Part shown: positions 9,693-21,600 of the stretch, piece by piece | How positions within the stretch are numbered: the stretch's first letter is position 1 | Layout: every line of letters begins with the position of its first letter | NCBI GenBank assembly: GCA_029641185.1 | Contig: JAPWGK010000004.1 | Location: 558,001 to 622,000 of the forward strand | Reading direction: 5' to 3' | DNA length: 64,000 nt | From: Pseudofabraea citricarpa | Lineage: Eukaryota > Ascomycota > Leotiomycetes > Helotiales > Dermateaceae | Position numbers and translations under genes: made by a program | Notes under the pieces: model-generated | Databases searched by the model: none | What the model was told of the DNA's origin: nothing | The model's input: only the letters and a program-made list of their open reading frames with translations

Positions 9693-11673
9693 TCAAACGC
9701 TTCCTCTTGGTAGGTGCAAGGGACTCGCTGTGTCGCTAGTATCCAAGTCTCTTCGTATTCTCTGCCGTCTAGCTTCTTCCGCAACGATATCTGCAGCATC
9801 CATGAAAACAAAATCCATCTCCTCAAGAGCGAGGTTGTTTGTCTCGTGTACGAAAAAGTATGCCCAAAAACCAGAAACCAAACAGAAGACGGTGAAAAAT
9901 AGGAACGCTCCCCAAGCGGTACTCTGAATGAAAGACGGTATAATTAAACCGACTGTAAAGTTGGTGCTGTCGATGTTAGATGCAGGCTCATAATTTCGAT
10001 GTAGAAAGACTTACAGCCAATAGCAACATGTCGAGAGTGCAACTCCTTTAGCTCTCAAGGAACTTGGAAATATCTCTGATGGCATAACCCAGGGTACTGG
10101 CCCCCACGTTGCCCCGAAAACAAGATTGAATAGCAAGAAAAAAGCCATACAAGCCCATCCCGCTCCTCTCTCCGATGACCAATCCGAAGAGAATGTACCT
10201 ACCAAAGCAGCAATAATAATTAAGCAAACGCACATCAGCCCAGAACCCCACAGGAGTAATGGCTTCCGGTTATACCAATCCATTGTAAAAAGACTGGATA
10301 ATACTCCAACAAGTTGGCAAATATAGAGGGCGCCAAGCATGATGAGATGCAATTCATCTTTGAGGCCTATGCCGCTGAATAGCGTGTGCGAGTAATATAT
10401 GACGGCTTTCGTTCCAATAAGTTGCTGAAAGAACATTAGGCCCATACCGATATGTGTTCGTTTGTAGCAGCCTAGTCGGAAGCAATCAGCCCACAGGCCC
10501 AACTCGAGCTTGAATTTGACCAAGTATGAATTCCCTTGGAGTTTGGGATGTAGTTCCCGGCTGATCTCTTGGTGGCAGATAACATCAGCACGAATTTCCG
10601 TCCATTCTTTCTGGACCTTGAGGTCCCTTTCAGGCAACTGCCGAAGTTTGCCCAAAACCGTGAGAGCGGCTTCGTCCCTACACTCTGCCACAAGCCATCT
10701 AGGTGAGTGTGGAATTAAGTAGGCACCGAGCCCTAAAACCAGCGCGGGCGCTATCTGAATCATAAACGGGAGTCGCCAGCTCCATTCGCTGTTCATGTGT
10801 CGAGTCCCAAAGCTGATCCAGAATGCTACAATGATGCCACCAACAACTGCAAGCTCCTCTACAGTGGTATGTCAGCATGAGTAGTTACATAGTGGCAAAA
10901 AAACCGACCTAGGACAAGGAGGGTGCCACGAATCTCCGCAGGACTGATCTCAGAGATATAAAGAGGTGTTACCATGGACAACATTCCCAAACCTATACCA
11001 ACAATAAATCGAGCAACAAACAGCATGGCAAAGTTCTGTGATGAGGTCTGCAAGGCGTTACCAACGAGAAATACCACTACGGCAAGCATGAAGGACCGTT
11101 TCCGGGAGTACTTGTCGGTGATCCATCCCTGAACTAAAGCACCCATAAATGCACCAAGCTCGATAATGGCAGTCAAGAGCCCTCTCCAGAATCCATACCC
11201 ACTTGTGTTGGACTCAATGTTTGAGAATTCCGACATGAAATGACCCATGCCAAGTACCACACTGACTACACCTTGATCATACCCAACCAAGAATCCACCG
11301 AGGGTAGAGATGAGAGCACATGCCAGAGCACGAGGAGAGGCAATAACACCACACAACCCGGGATATCTATTTTTTATATTAGCATAGACGATTCAGAATT
11401 GGCTTTATCAGAAGTCCCTTACACATATTCTTTGTCAATGCCTGGCTCTACAAGGGCTGGTGGTCCTTGTGGAGTAAAATAGGCCGTCTCGCTGTTGCTT
11501 CCGCTACTATTCTGGGCTGTAGCTGTAGAGGTACCTTCTCTTTCTTGAGCGTCGTCCCGTATTTCCTGAGAGCCATCTCGCCGTGCCCGCGCAGCAATGG
11601 CATCTGCTACGATACCTGCTCTGTCTTCCCACGATCGAATCCAGCCATAGACCTTGCGAGCTGGGGCTGCCAT
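9693..11673 (-). CDS. MFS sugar (hexose) transporter
   Basis: Plasma-membrane sugar/proton symporter of the major facilitator superfamily, predicted 608 aa. Exons are 11423-11673, 10909-11366, 10015-10858 and 9693-9966; introns are 56, 50 and 48 nt and all phases agree. Signatures in order: GYDQGVVSVVL in TM1, DKYSRKRS between TM2 and TM3, the sugar-transporter signature RFIVGIGLGM...PLYISEISPAEIRG, PHSPRWL after TM6, QQLIGTKAVIYY in TM7, and ATWGPVPWVMPSEIFPSSLRAKG before TM11. These make twelve membrane segments. The first exon (about 84 aa) is a hydrophilic, Arg/Asp/Ser-rich cytosolic tail, longer than in most yeast Hxt proteins. The substrate cannot be told from sequence; glucose, lactose-type or polyol substrates are all possible. 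Confidence 0.93.
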
Positions 11674-14600
11674 TCGAACAAATATGATACCCCAATCGAA
11701 ATAAGAAAAGAACTGATTACCTTACTAGACGGTATTAATGAAAACCAAAAGTCCTGGAGATGATGTGTTTGTTTATTGAGGTGGTGCTCAGAGCCATCGT
11801 AGAGAAACCTGGACCTACCTACCTCCCTACCTACCTACATCGTGCTTTCTCTGCTTGCCAACGTCAAGACGATGACGATGTGGTGTCTGCTCATGGCCGT
11901 CAGTGTTTTCTGGAAGGTCAGGTAGGTGCCATGGAGAGAGAAGAGCATTTCCAAGTTTGGCGAGACGAGATCTCTTGAATCTTGCTGCGCTGTTAAAGAC
12001 CAGATTTGGAATACACGCGATTCATGCAGGCACAGACCCTGCACAGCACCCCCGTGACGCCCCGTGCCAGACCCCGTGCAGTCGTGCAGCACGCTACGAG
12101 CAAAACCGGTGAGTCGGGGACTTAGCAACGGCCACTAATCCAACCTTGAAAACCACCCCTCAAGGCCCCCCTACAGCCTCCAGTACCCAGCACGGTACAA
12201 CAATCCCCCCAGCATCTTTTCCATATACCGGTGATGCCGTCAAAAAGCGAACACGACGTCCGCGAAAGATCGACAAAGGGACCCCCTCTGGATCTCGGAC
12301 TGTCGCCGTGGCCGGATGTAGGGCAAAAAGCACTGAGCATCTCCTCTCCCCTGAGGGATGGGGGGATGAGCTCCCCGAGTCCGACCCCGTGCTTAAGTTT
12401 AAGTGGTGAGATGGAGGAGGAGGAACTCGGGGCACAAGGCTGAGAGATCGGGTCGGAGCAGGAGAGAAGAAGAGGAGGTCGATGTCCGGGCCGGTCGAGC
12501 GTGCAGGAGGAAAGAAAGTCAGCAGGACTTCCGGAAGCAGCAGGAAAACTCTACTGTCCTTGAATATTTGGATTTTGGATTCTGGGAAAAGTCAACTTTG
12601 GGGCCAAGGCATTCCCGGGTCCTCAGCGGTTGAATCCAGGTGAAAATGGAGCTCGAGAGTCGGCTTCTCCATGTTCTTCTTCCCATGCTGCACTACATGC
12701 TGCTAACTGGGGGCCCACCGACGAGGGTCAAAAGCATCGTTCGTGATTGAGTTTGGCTTCATCTTCACGCGCTCCACGGCGACGCCGGCCACAGCTCACG
12801 ACAATCATCGTACCGCATTATGAGCTGGAGATTATGAGACCCCTCGATGGCCCTCGACGACCCTCCTCCCAGCAGATACCAGGGTTGTAGGATCATCCCA
12901 GGGACTCAGCGACGGCCTGAGAGTGCCAGAGGGCATATCCACGGGAAGATGAAACAGGCCCATGGCAATTAGTCAGGTGCAGCCGTTGAGCAGTACTGTA
13001 CAGTACAGTGTACAGTACCATCATCACAGCAGGACTGACGAGGACAAGACAACAACCGTGACCGTGGACCGTGAACCGTGGACCGTGGGCCGTGGTAACC
13101 ATTGACCACTGACCGTTGACCAGCAGAGCAAACCCCTCTGCCAACGGCTTAAGCTCGCAAGAATATAAAGAACGGCACTGGCAGCCATTCCCGCCATCCT
13201 GGCTAGCGTGGCTTCGTGTCTCTCGTCAGCCATTCATGGGGGTGTGGTGGGTGAGTGGTCTGTTGCGTTGTGGTGCAGCGGTGCTGTGGTGCTGTGGTGC
13301 TGTGTCTTCTTCCTCAGCCGCCAAGGCCCAAGACCCAAGGGGGAAAACCTCAGGGCTTCCAAGATCTGCTTGAGCCCTGATGCGTGCGCCCGTGTCGGTG
13401 CCAGAAGCCAGAGCCAGAGCCAGAAAATGCTCCCAGTGCCAGCCATCATTACCCAATACTGCCTCTGCCACCACCCACTGGGCCTTGTGCCTGTGCCTGT
13501 CCGGTGCCTGTGCCTGTGCCAGGTCGTCGTTATCGTTATCACTATTGTTAAGATTGCCGCCAGCCCAAGCATGCTACACCCAACACCTACACCTTACCTA
13601 CGGAGTACTGTGTGCTGACAATTATTATTAGGTGTGACCTGCGGCGAAATTTCCCGCCTACCGCAAAGCAACCGCAGAGAATCACTTACTCTGAGGAGAG
13701 TTTGCCTCGCTCTAGAAAGTCTTGATTACAATTGGGTGCGGCATCAGCTTCCGCCTTTGTACGTGTACGCAGTACAGTCCGGTCCCTTACGGTATATGCC
13801 TTGTTTGTTTCGCTCAGATAGGCCACCGGCCCTTAAGGTTGTCTTGTGACAACTGTGCTCTCTGCGTAAGGTATACACGACTAAGACGACTGCTATTACT
13901 ATTACTATCACTAGTACGGCGCACTCGCACTCTCACACACACACTCAACTCGGTGGTCGTACGACCTCGCCTAACTTTCTCGCTAGCGGTAGCCGTAGCC
14001 GCAGTTCTACGGTGTACTGCACTGTGCTGTACTGTACTGTGTCTGTAGCTGCTAGATGCTGCGCTGCTAGGTAAAAATAGGTGAGGCTGCGCCATGCTAT
14101 GCTGCGAGCCTAAGGTACCAACCATACTTTACTTATGTACGATGCTGTAAAGAGGTCGGCCGGCCAGCACCAGCGACCTCCCAAGGCCACGTAAATGCGC
14201 GGGTTTGTCTTTGCTTTATTTTCTTCTTCTTTCTTACCCATGAGACATACATATACATAATACATGCATGCATGCACATCAACGTGAAGAAATTTGACCG
14301 ACCAACGAGTAGCTACTTGCGGAGGACTTGCTGCTGCTGACCCGACCCGTGCTTCGGCACCACCACCACCTCTCTCTTCTTTCATGTCAATCTTTCGTGT
14401 CTTGTCGCGGCTGAACGAGAGACCCGACGTCGCTAATATGTGTAACCTTCGTACTTGGTCAAATGGAAACGCTGACGGACAGGCGACAGGCATCAGGCAT
14501 CAGTCGTCGGACGATGCTGGTGTTTGAAGCCGCAAACTCACCGTGTCCAATGCTACCGTACGGACGGACACGCGACAGAAAACTTTAGTCATTGATGATG

Positions 14601-14833
14601 TAGATGCCGTTTAGGCTTCCATTAATGCTAAGAGAGAGAAAAATAAAAAAAGGGTATACAGTGTGTTGTCCAACCATGCTTATCCTCTAAATATTACGCC
14701 TGAAAACGAATGTCCCTATTTTTGGTCTAGCCCCCAATGCCACCACGAAATGCCCGCACCAATGCCTCCCCCCCAAAATATACATTACTCCTCACCCACG
14801 CTCACGCCCACGCCACGCCGGGTAGCCTATGAC
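11674..14833. other. gene-poor repeat-rich region (left arm of desert)
   Basis: About 3.1 kb with no supported gene. It contains TACC-type repeats (about 11815-11840), inverted TACTGTACAGTA motifs (about 12990-13020), a degenerate CCGTGGA repeat (about 13055-13105) and GTGCCTGT-type repeats (about 13485-13520). The right end is the 3' flank of the C2H2 gene. Confidence 0.5.
13055..13105. repeat. degenerate 9-10 bp CCGTGGA-type tandem repeat
   Basis: Imperfect tandem copies of (G)ACCGTGGACCGTGA-like units, then decayed versions (GACCACTGACCGTTGACC). Noncoding. Confidence 0.75.
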
Positions 14834-16503
14834 CTAAGAGTACCTGCGTTGCTTACATTTGTCATGCAGCATGTGTCCGTTTCGTGCCGTTGTTCGTGTG
14901 AATTCAGCTCCACAATGCGGGCATGTTGACTTGGCCGCTACACCAGACTTCTCGCGCTGATGTCGTAACAAGTTACTGAAGGTTGAGAATTGTCGTCCGT
15001 TGCAACCATGTTCCCAGCACTGTGGCTTAGGACGGCTGTGAACAACTCTGACTGCTTCTGATGATGAGTCTGGAGATCCCACGGTTGGACTGTTGTGGTT
15101 CTGATACATGCTTGGCGCATCCGATGCTGATGACATGGAGTGTGGTCGAGGACTAGCCGGGTCAGTAAAAAAGTCAAAATTGGTCCGAGGTACATGACTT
15201 ACGCATACGACTGAATGCTTGACTCTCCATTGCTTGAATATGGAATACCGTAAGATGGAATTTCAAAATCGTTTGATCCACTACATGCAGTGTTAGTCAC
15301 AGCCCTATCCCATGTACACTAGAATTAGAACCTACATTGCAAAAACTGGGCCGTACATGTCGGATCCGGCCTCGTGAATATGCGAAGCATAAGGCGATTG
15401 TGGAGAATATGAAGAAAGGTATGCGGGGCTCCCAATGATTGGAGATGATACCAAATGCGCCGAATGTGACATGTGAGGAGATTGAGCCATATGTGGAGAA
15501 TGCGCCATATGGGGAGACTGGGCCATGTTGGGCGAATGTGCCATGTGAGGAGAATGGCTCATATGAGGCGAGTGGCTCATGTTGGGAGCCGAAGTCAAGC
15601 TCTGGTAATCTGGAAGGGACCGCGGCATGAGCTCTGGGGTGCTCGTGTTGGAGCCGATATAAGAATTGCTGTTGCTGCTCGAGGATCTCTCTTTGCGTTG
15701 GCGAGTCTTGGATGTACGGCGGGCGTGGTCGCGCTGTCGCTTCAATTCTCTTTGCTCGGGTGTTAGACAGGCTCGCGGAGGACTGGCAGAGACTGATCGC
15801 GAGTAGACGGGCATATTGGGATCATATGGCGCTAGGGATCCTGAATTCATCTCTTGAGGCATATACTGTTCTGGCATCTCAAAATCTAAGGGATACTTAG
15901 TACACCTTTTATCCTCTGATCTGAAGCAAGGCTGGACTTACGAGGCCATGTATAAGAATTACGTAGGCCGGCATCAAAGCGAGCATCATAATGCTGAATT
16001 CCGACAGTACTACCATAATCATCAATACTTGCGGGTCCCGAAATAAATTCCAAGAGTGCTCACCTCATCTTGGGCGGGCTCCGGCTGGTGGTTGACTGAG
16101 GTGACGAGGTGGGTTCTGAATGCTGACTTCCAATGTAATCTTGCGAAGAATGAAGCCGTACCAAAGGCGGGCGCTGGGGATGCGGTGCTGAAGTAGACTG
16201 GTGGGAGTCGTAGGTCCAATTGGGGTCTAGGTCACTCTGGGAGAGCAGAGGGAACGGAGAATACTCTTGCGGGACGGGCGAGGAGACAAAAGAGCCGGAG
16301 TGACGAATTGGCTGAGGGTCCAGGTAAGAACTAGGCGTGTTGATGTTCCGGGGCGTGGCGAGGTTGGACTCAGTCGAGGCGGTCGAGGTGGTCCTGATAT
16401 GCAAGCCTTGGAACTGGGCCTCGGTGGAAGACAGGTGACTGCTGGCTCTTGATCTGGATTGCCGTGAGTCTCGCGCCTCTTGCTCAAGATAGAAAGAATC
16501 CAT
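14834..16503 (-). CDS. C2H2-type zinc finger transcription factor (Con7-like in style)
   Basis: Predicted 484-aa regulator. Exons are 16064-16503, 15942-16009, 15336-15885, 15203-15280 and 14834-15152, and all phases agree. A Ser/Pro/Gln-rich N-terminal half is followed by a basic patch (ELKRQRDHARRTSKTRQRKE, about 216-235), a repeat of seven hexapeptides of type [SA][HQ]SP[HN]M (residues 271-314), and a C-terminal zinc region (424-484). The first finger begins C-x4-C (C424) and has the F-x5-L-x2-H spacing, but no second His follows at the normal distance. The second has C456, C459, H472, H475 and C478. This C-terminal block resembles the Con7 family of conidiation/appressorium regulators as I remember it, so the name is tentative. 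Intron 1 has two possible in-frame acceptors (16010 or 16028). The start at 16503 excludes a hydrophobic, 5'-leader-like stretch upstream. Confidence 0.85.
15452..15583 (-). repeat. 18-bp coding minisatellite (SPHM repeats)
   Basis: Seven imperfect 18-bp units inside the C2H2 gene encode [SA][HQ]SP[HN]M hexapeptides. Six units keep a Ser-Pro dipeptide, the minimal site for proline-directed kinases. Confidence 0.9.
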
Positions 16504-17194
16504 AAGGCTGACAAGGAAGGGAGAAAGAGGCAAGAGGGCTGTGAGAGGTACTGTAGTACAGTGGCACGTACGAGTTGAGCAGTAGTAGCAGTAGTAGTAG
16601 TAGAGATAGAGTAAAGAGCGGGTTGATGTCAAGCGTTGGACAAGACGAACGGCTGAGTTATAAAGAGGTTCTTCGGGATGGCGTAGATGAGTAGATGCAG
16701 CGATGCAGGGAAGAAGTGGTGGTAAGGAGCAATAGAGATGTGGAAGAGGCTATTTTGGTTGCCTCGATGGATTCAACAGCTGGCTGGACTGGATGGAGTA
16801 TGATGATTTTTCTGGTGGTCTTGCAAATGCCATGGGGACAAGGCTATAAAGTATTGCGCAGAAGCAGCTCTGGATGGATGGATAGCGCTGTGGAGGTATT
16901 CACGCCATTGGGTAGATCGACGCCGCTTGGCGAACATCTTGAAGGATTCGGGCCCTGGTCGACGGTGACAGGGCCATTCCCCCTCGTGAAATAGAAACGC
17001 GAACAGAGACCCTGCACAAACTTACACTCCCGTTCTCTGGGTCCGCAGTCCCCCAGTCTCCAGCATCTCGACTGCGAGCGAGGGACAAGGCCGGGTGGTG
17101 GAGGGAGGTGCAGGGTTGGCCGTGGGAGTCTGGCACGTCAACGGACTAGTGCGACGGTAAGGCTTTTCTGTTATTATTTCAGGTGCACGGGGGG

Positions 17195-17315
17195 GTGTGA
17201 GGACGGTGGATGTGGTGATGGTGGTTGTGGTGGTGGTGGTTGTGGTGGTGGTGATGATGATGGTGGTGGTTGTGGTTGTGATGGTGGTAGTGGTTGGTGG
17301 TGGTGGTGGTGGTGT
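17195..17315. repeat. GGT-rich low-complexity tract
   Basis: About 120 bp of GGT/GGTTGT/GATGGT triplets on the + strand, with almost no C on that strand. The opposite strand reads as (CCA)n and makes artificial poly-His/Pro frames. Confidence 0.9.
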
Positions 17316-18597
17316 AAGAGCCGTAGCACTGGAAGCTGGGAATAGTACTTGTTGGTGGTGTAGGTAGTTCTAGCGTAGCCCGTAGGTCGTGTAGTGAGTC
17401 GTACCGGTCCGGTGTTGTTATTGTCATCCATGAGGCTGGGTGGCCTACCGCATACGCCATACCTCACTCAACCACACACCTACCACCCACAACTACCACC
17501 ACCACCAACACCACCCCGGCCTGCAGCAGCAGCAGCAGCAGCAAGCCAGCCAGCACTACACTACTGTACAGCCGTACCACCAGCAAAGGCCCGTAGCTCT
17601 GGTTAGATCAAAAAAGAACAACTGCTGCTGTTGCGGCTTCTGTTGCACACCGCTGCCCCTCCACAATTCCGGTCTTCCACTACTGCTCTCTCTTACTTCG
17701 CCGTTGCCAAAAAGAAGCCAACTTCTAAACACCACGCACTGACGCTCGAACATTGCTGCACTGGAAAGAATCGCGACCGGGATGACATGACTGGTGTCTG
17801 CACGCACATCAATCAATCAAGCCTCCGGGTGCGAGGGGGGGGGTGACAGACAGGACGGACACCGTGGCAGAGGCAGAGACAGAGGCAGAGGCAGAGACAT
17901 AGCGACCTACCGCACCGTACACCACCGCACAGCACAGCACAGCGCAGTAGAATACCGGCCGCGAACCAGTCGCTGCTCTGGTGGGTGAGAGTCATGATCT
18001 GGGAAGCGAGTGAGCCTAGCTACCCCATTGAGAAAGAAACTTTGGCCATGTGGGCGGATGCGTCTTCTGCGGTTCTGCCTCAATTGTTCTGATACAAGAG
18101 ACTGAGTGATGCATTGGATGCAATGTCGCGCACTCCGTAGATACCTGAACAACTCGCGCGAGGCACTGAGGCAGCACCAGCAGCAGCAATCAGAGGGAAT
18201 GGGGAATGAATGAAGGGTGGGTACTCGGCTAACCCTCAGGACCCTGGAGCGACCCTGGAGCCCACTTGCACTCACCACTTACCACTACGACATGGCCAGG
18301 GGACCACGACAGCATGGCACTTTAGGGCGTCTGGGCAGGCACAGAGCCACAGAGCCTCCCAGGCACAAAGGCGGCCAGAAGGCACTTACCGGCTCGGAAG
18401 AAGATAATAGATAGAGGAATGCTGAAAGAGGGAGAGCGAGATAGAGTATCTGCATGTCCATACAGAACAGGCTCGTCAACAGGCATGCGCGTGGGAGCCG
18501 GTGTGTCCTCGCTACGAGCATGGAGCCTGCGCTGCAATCTCTTCTGGCGGGCAGTCTAGCCTCTGCATTTTAGCATTTAGCTACTCTCTGGATATTT

Positions 18598-18651
18598 TGG
18601 CTTTTGCTTTTGCTTTGGCTTTGGCTTTGGCTTTGGCTTTGGCTTTGGCTC
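18598..18651. repeat. GGCTTT hexanucleotide repeat
   Basis: About eight tandem GGCTTT/TGCTTT units in noncoding DNA. Confidence 0.9.
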
Positions 18652-21600
18652 TTGTCTCCATCGCTCGTCGGGACAATTGCTGCCATGGCATCCGCTAACC
18701 GTTGAACTCCCGGCCGACTAAGCTGCACTCGGTTACGGTATCAAAGAGCAGAGCGACGTGAAAGGCAGCTAACAAGGCCATGGTGGGTGGGATGGTGGCA
18801 TGGCCGAATGCTGGGTATGCAGCTGGTTGCCATTCAAGCACCACGGTACTCCACTCCCACTGCCGTCGAACTAGAGAATTACTTTATTATTGCGGCGCGG
18901 TAGTCGTCGTCGACGTCGTCCTTGTCCTCGTGTTCGTTAGTCTCTACCCTCCCACCGGGCAATGGGCCTCCTCGCTGCATCTGCCAGTGCCAACTGTGCC
19001 TTGATTGCAGATCAACCGCCGTGTGCTGCGTCTTGCGTCTTGCGTTCATGGGACCCGGATACCGAGAGCAGCAGCAGCAGCAGCAGTAGCAGCATTATTC
19101 ATCCCATCCCATGCCATGGCCGCCGCCAGTACCCACAGACGCCACGTCCAGAGATATTCCTACCCGCTTGCCTTTCATCTCATCTTTGTTTCCGTCCCCC
19201 AGATTAGGTATCCGAGGCACTTTTAGGTTCTGCAGAAGTTTGAAATCTTCCACAGAAGTGCAGCCACTTGTCGCATGTGCAGCCTTTTTTAACCACTGGC
19301 CATATGCGCTTCCTGCATGCGTAATCCGTTGCCAGCTTACCCTTACCGTCGCTCAGCCTGACGTCTGGTCTGCTGGAGCTCGCTTGCTTACCCAGAGTCC
19401 CAGAGTCCCAGACAGACCGACCGACAGCTCCAGAGTCCAGACAGAACCGGACAGCAACCTCGCCGGGCCTCTGCATGTCCGGCCTGCCGTCTGCCATCTG
19501 CCATCTTCGAACAGCCTTCTAGAAGGAATGGAACAAAGCCACATGCCTGCGCGATATAATAGTTGCGGTATTTATGTTTCACGACCTCGACTTTGTTTCC
19601 TTCCCGCTGTGGTCTGTACTCAAATCCTCCTACGACGTCAACGGCCACCGATCGATCTGGCGAACTGGCGAGCTATCTTCCGGGGCCAGGGCCGTTGACA
19701 TGGGAGCTCTCGGTCGAATTGTCGATTGATTGATGGACACGCAGGAGCAGCAAGCAGCACGCAGCACGTAGCACGCAGTAGCAGCAGCAGCAGCAGGATG
19801 TCTTAGACCCTAAGATGTGGGGAGGGGCAGCAGTGGTGTGTGTGGTGTGGTGTGGTGATGAAGAGCTGCTCGAGGACCTGCCCTGGCAGATTCACGGCGA
19901 TCGAGTGCTGTCAAGACGGGAAGCTTTGCAGCTGAGGGACCGACGAAGCCGAGTGGTTGAAAGCGACTTGGGTACCTGGAAGGCTGGAAGGCAGCACGCC
20001 GCGCACGCCCCCTCGTGCCCTGGGAGCCCTACACGTACTAACCTATTACAGTAGCCTACTCAGTACTGTAGAACTTCTCCCCTTCTCCCTCCTCTCCCCT
20101 TCATCAAATCAAAAAGAGCGATCAGTGTGCCAGGATGGCACAACCTCCACATCTCAACCCCCTCCAGGACCCAATTGTGCCAATCACACCGACGGCCCAT
20201 CTGCGTGCCGCTGCCTCTAGCATGGGCCAGCTCGAAGATGCGGAGTGCTGCCGTCATCACAACTGCATCTCCTGCTTTTCTGCGATCAGCTGCACGAATT
20301 CACGTCTCACTCCAAACCTTATGATGAGCTGAAATCGCTGCTTTGGACAATCCCACCAACTCTCGCACAATCTCGTGCTCGTGGGGGACCATCACCTCGC
20401 GCCTCGTACCAAGCGCCCCGTAGGCTCGTGGCATAATCGTGGGAGAGCTGTCACATACACAAACTCTCTTCACACTCCGACACACTGGCACACTCATTAA
20501 GCAACGGCCCGCTCTCACCCACCTGAAGACCAGATTAATCAGATTAATGCACGCCAGCCCTCTGAGGCACCAAGCCGGTGACTCCGTTGATGACAGTCGC
20601 CTTGCTCAATCAATTTGCCTTTGGTACCTTTCTCCAGAGTCCCAGGGCTCCCAATCCTGAAGGGATGGATTCTTCCATGGATAACCGAGCCAAGCCATCA
20701 ACCCCTTTTCACAATCGCTGTTCAAGCGATCTCTATCACCTGGATTCCCATCCCTCTGTCCTCCACTTCACACCACGCGAGCCTATGTGAGTGACCATGG
20801 CACGCCGCAGCCACAACTACTCCACCAGATTCCTTTACAACCTGAGGTAGTGCCGAGTCTACTACGGTGGCCCTCGCAATGCCAAGCGCCAACTGCGCAG
20901 AAGGAGTTAAGAGCATGGACTGTCAGCTATATCGCATCACTTGCCAGCAGCAAGAGGGCGCAACGGCCATGCCCTTGCCTTCCAGAAGAATCTTTCTCTT
21001 CGTTTTGTCCGTATCCTTCGACCGTTAAGATTGCCATTGCCTATTCAGGCCGACGCGAGAGATAGGGATAGGGAATTTTAGGATCAACCGTTGGGATGAA
21101 TGACGCGTTGAGAGGGATAACCATGGTCCTGCATGTACTATGTGACCTACGCAAGATCGTATCGCGCAGTACATACCAGACTCCATCACCAGAGAGGACA
21201 CCATTCTCCTCGGGCTCACAATCACCGCTTGGATCCTTCTGAAAACCACTCACTCAGGGCTCTCAGCAGCTTCGAACAGTTAGAAATGTCTTAGTACGCG
21301 ACATATGAGTTACCGTGGTCGGATCTCGAGAGTCCTGTCTCGAGAAGTTCACCTCTCGGCTTGGCAGTGTAGAAGACGTTGCCAAGCATGCGTATATCTG
21401 AGGAGAACCTTTCAAAATAGACGTGACGTGAGGAACTCTTGGGGAACCAGACCAGGTGATGTTCGCGTCTCATGATCAGCGCGGATGTTTGCTGTGTGGA
21501 GGGGGGAGGGCGATAACAGCTCGCGATATCCATCATTATTCTGCCTCGTAATAATATTGATACACAAGTTTCGTTTCTCGAGCCCTGCCCTGTCCGTCAC

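Noticed and set aside
15439..15766. Plus-strand frames with repeated MRR/HV motifs
   Set aside because: Antisense shadow of the SPHM-repeat exon of the C2H2 gene.
17174..17467. Minus-strand frames of about 95 aa with poly-His and poly-Pro
   Set aside because: They come from translating the GGT/CCA tract in several frames at once; no domain, no splice context, no family resemblance.
19111..19698. 195-aa plus-strand open frame
   Set aside because: Composition looks random (Pro/Arg/Ser/Cys mix), there is no recognisable motif, and overlapping frames on the other strand are equally long.
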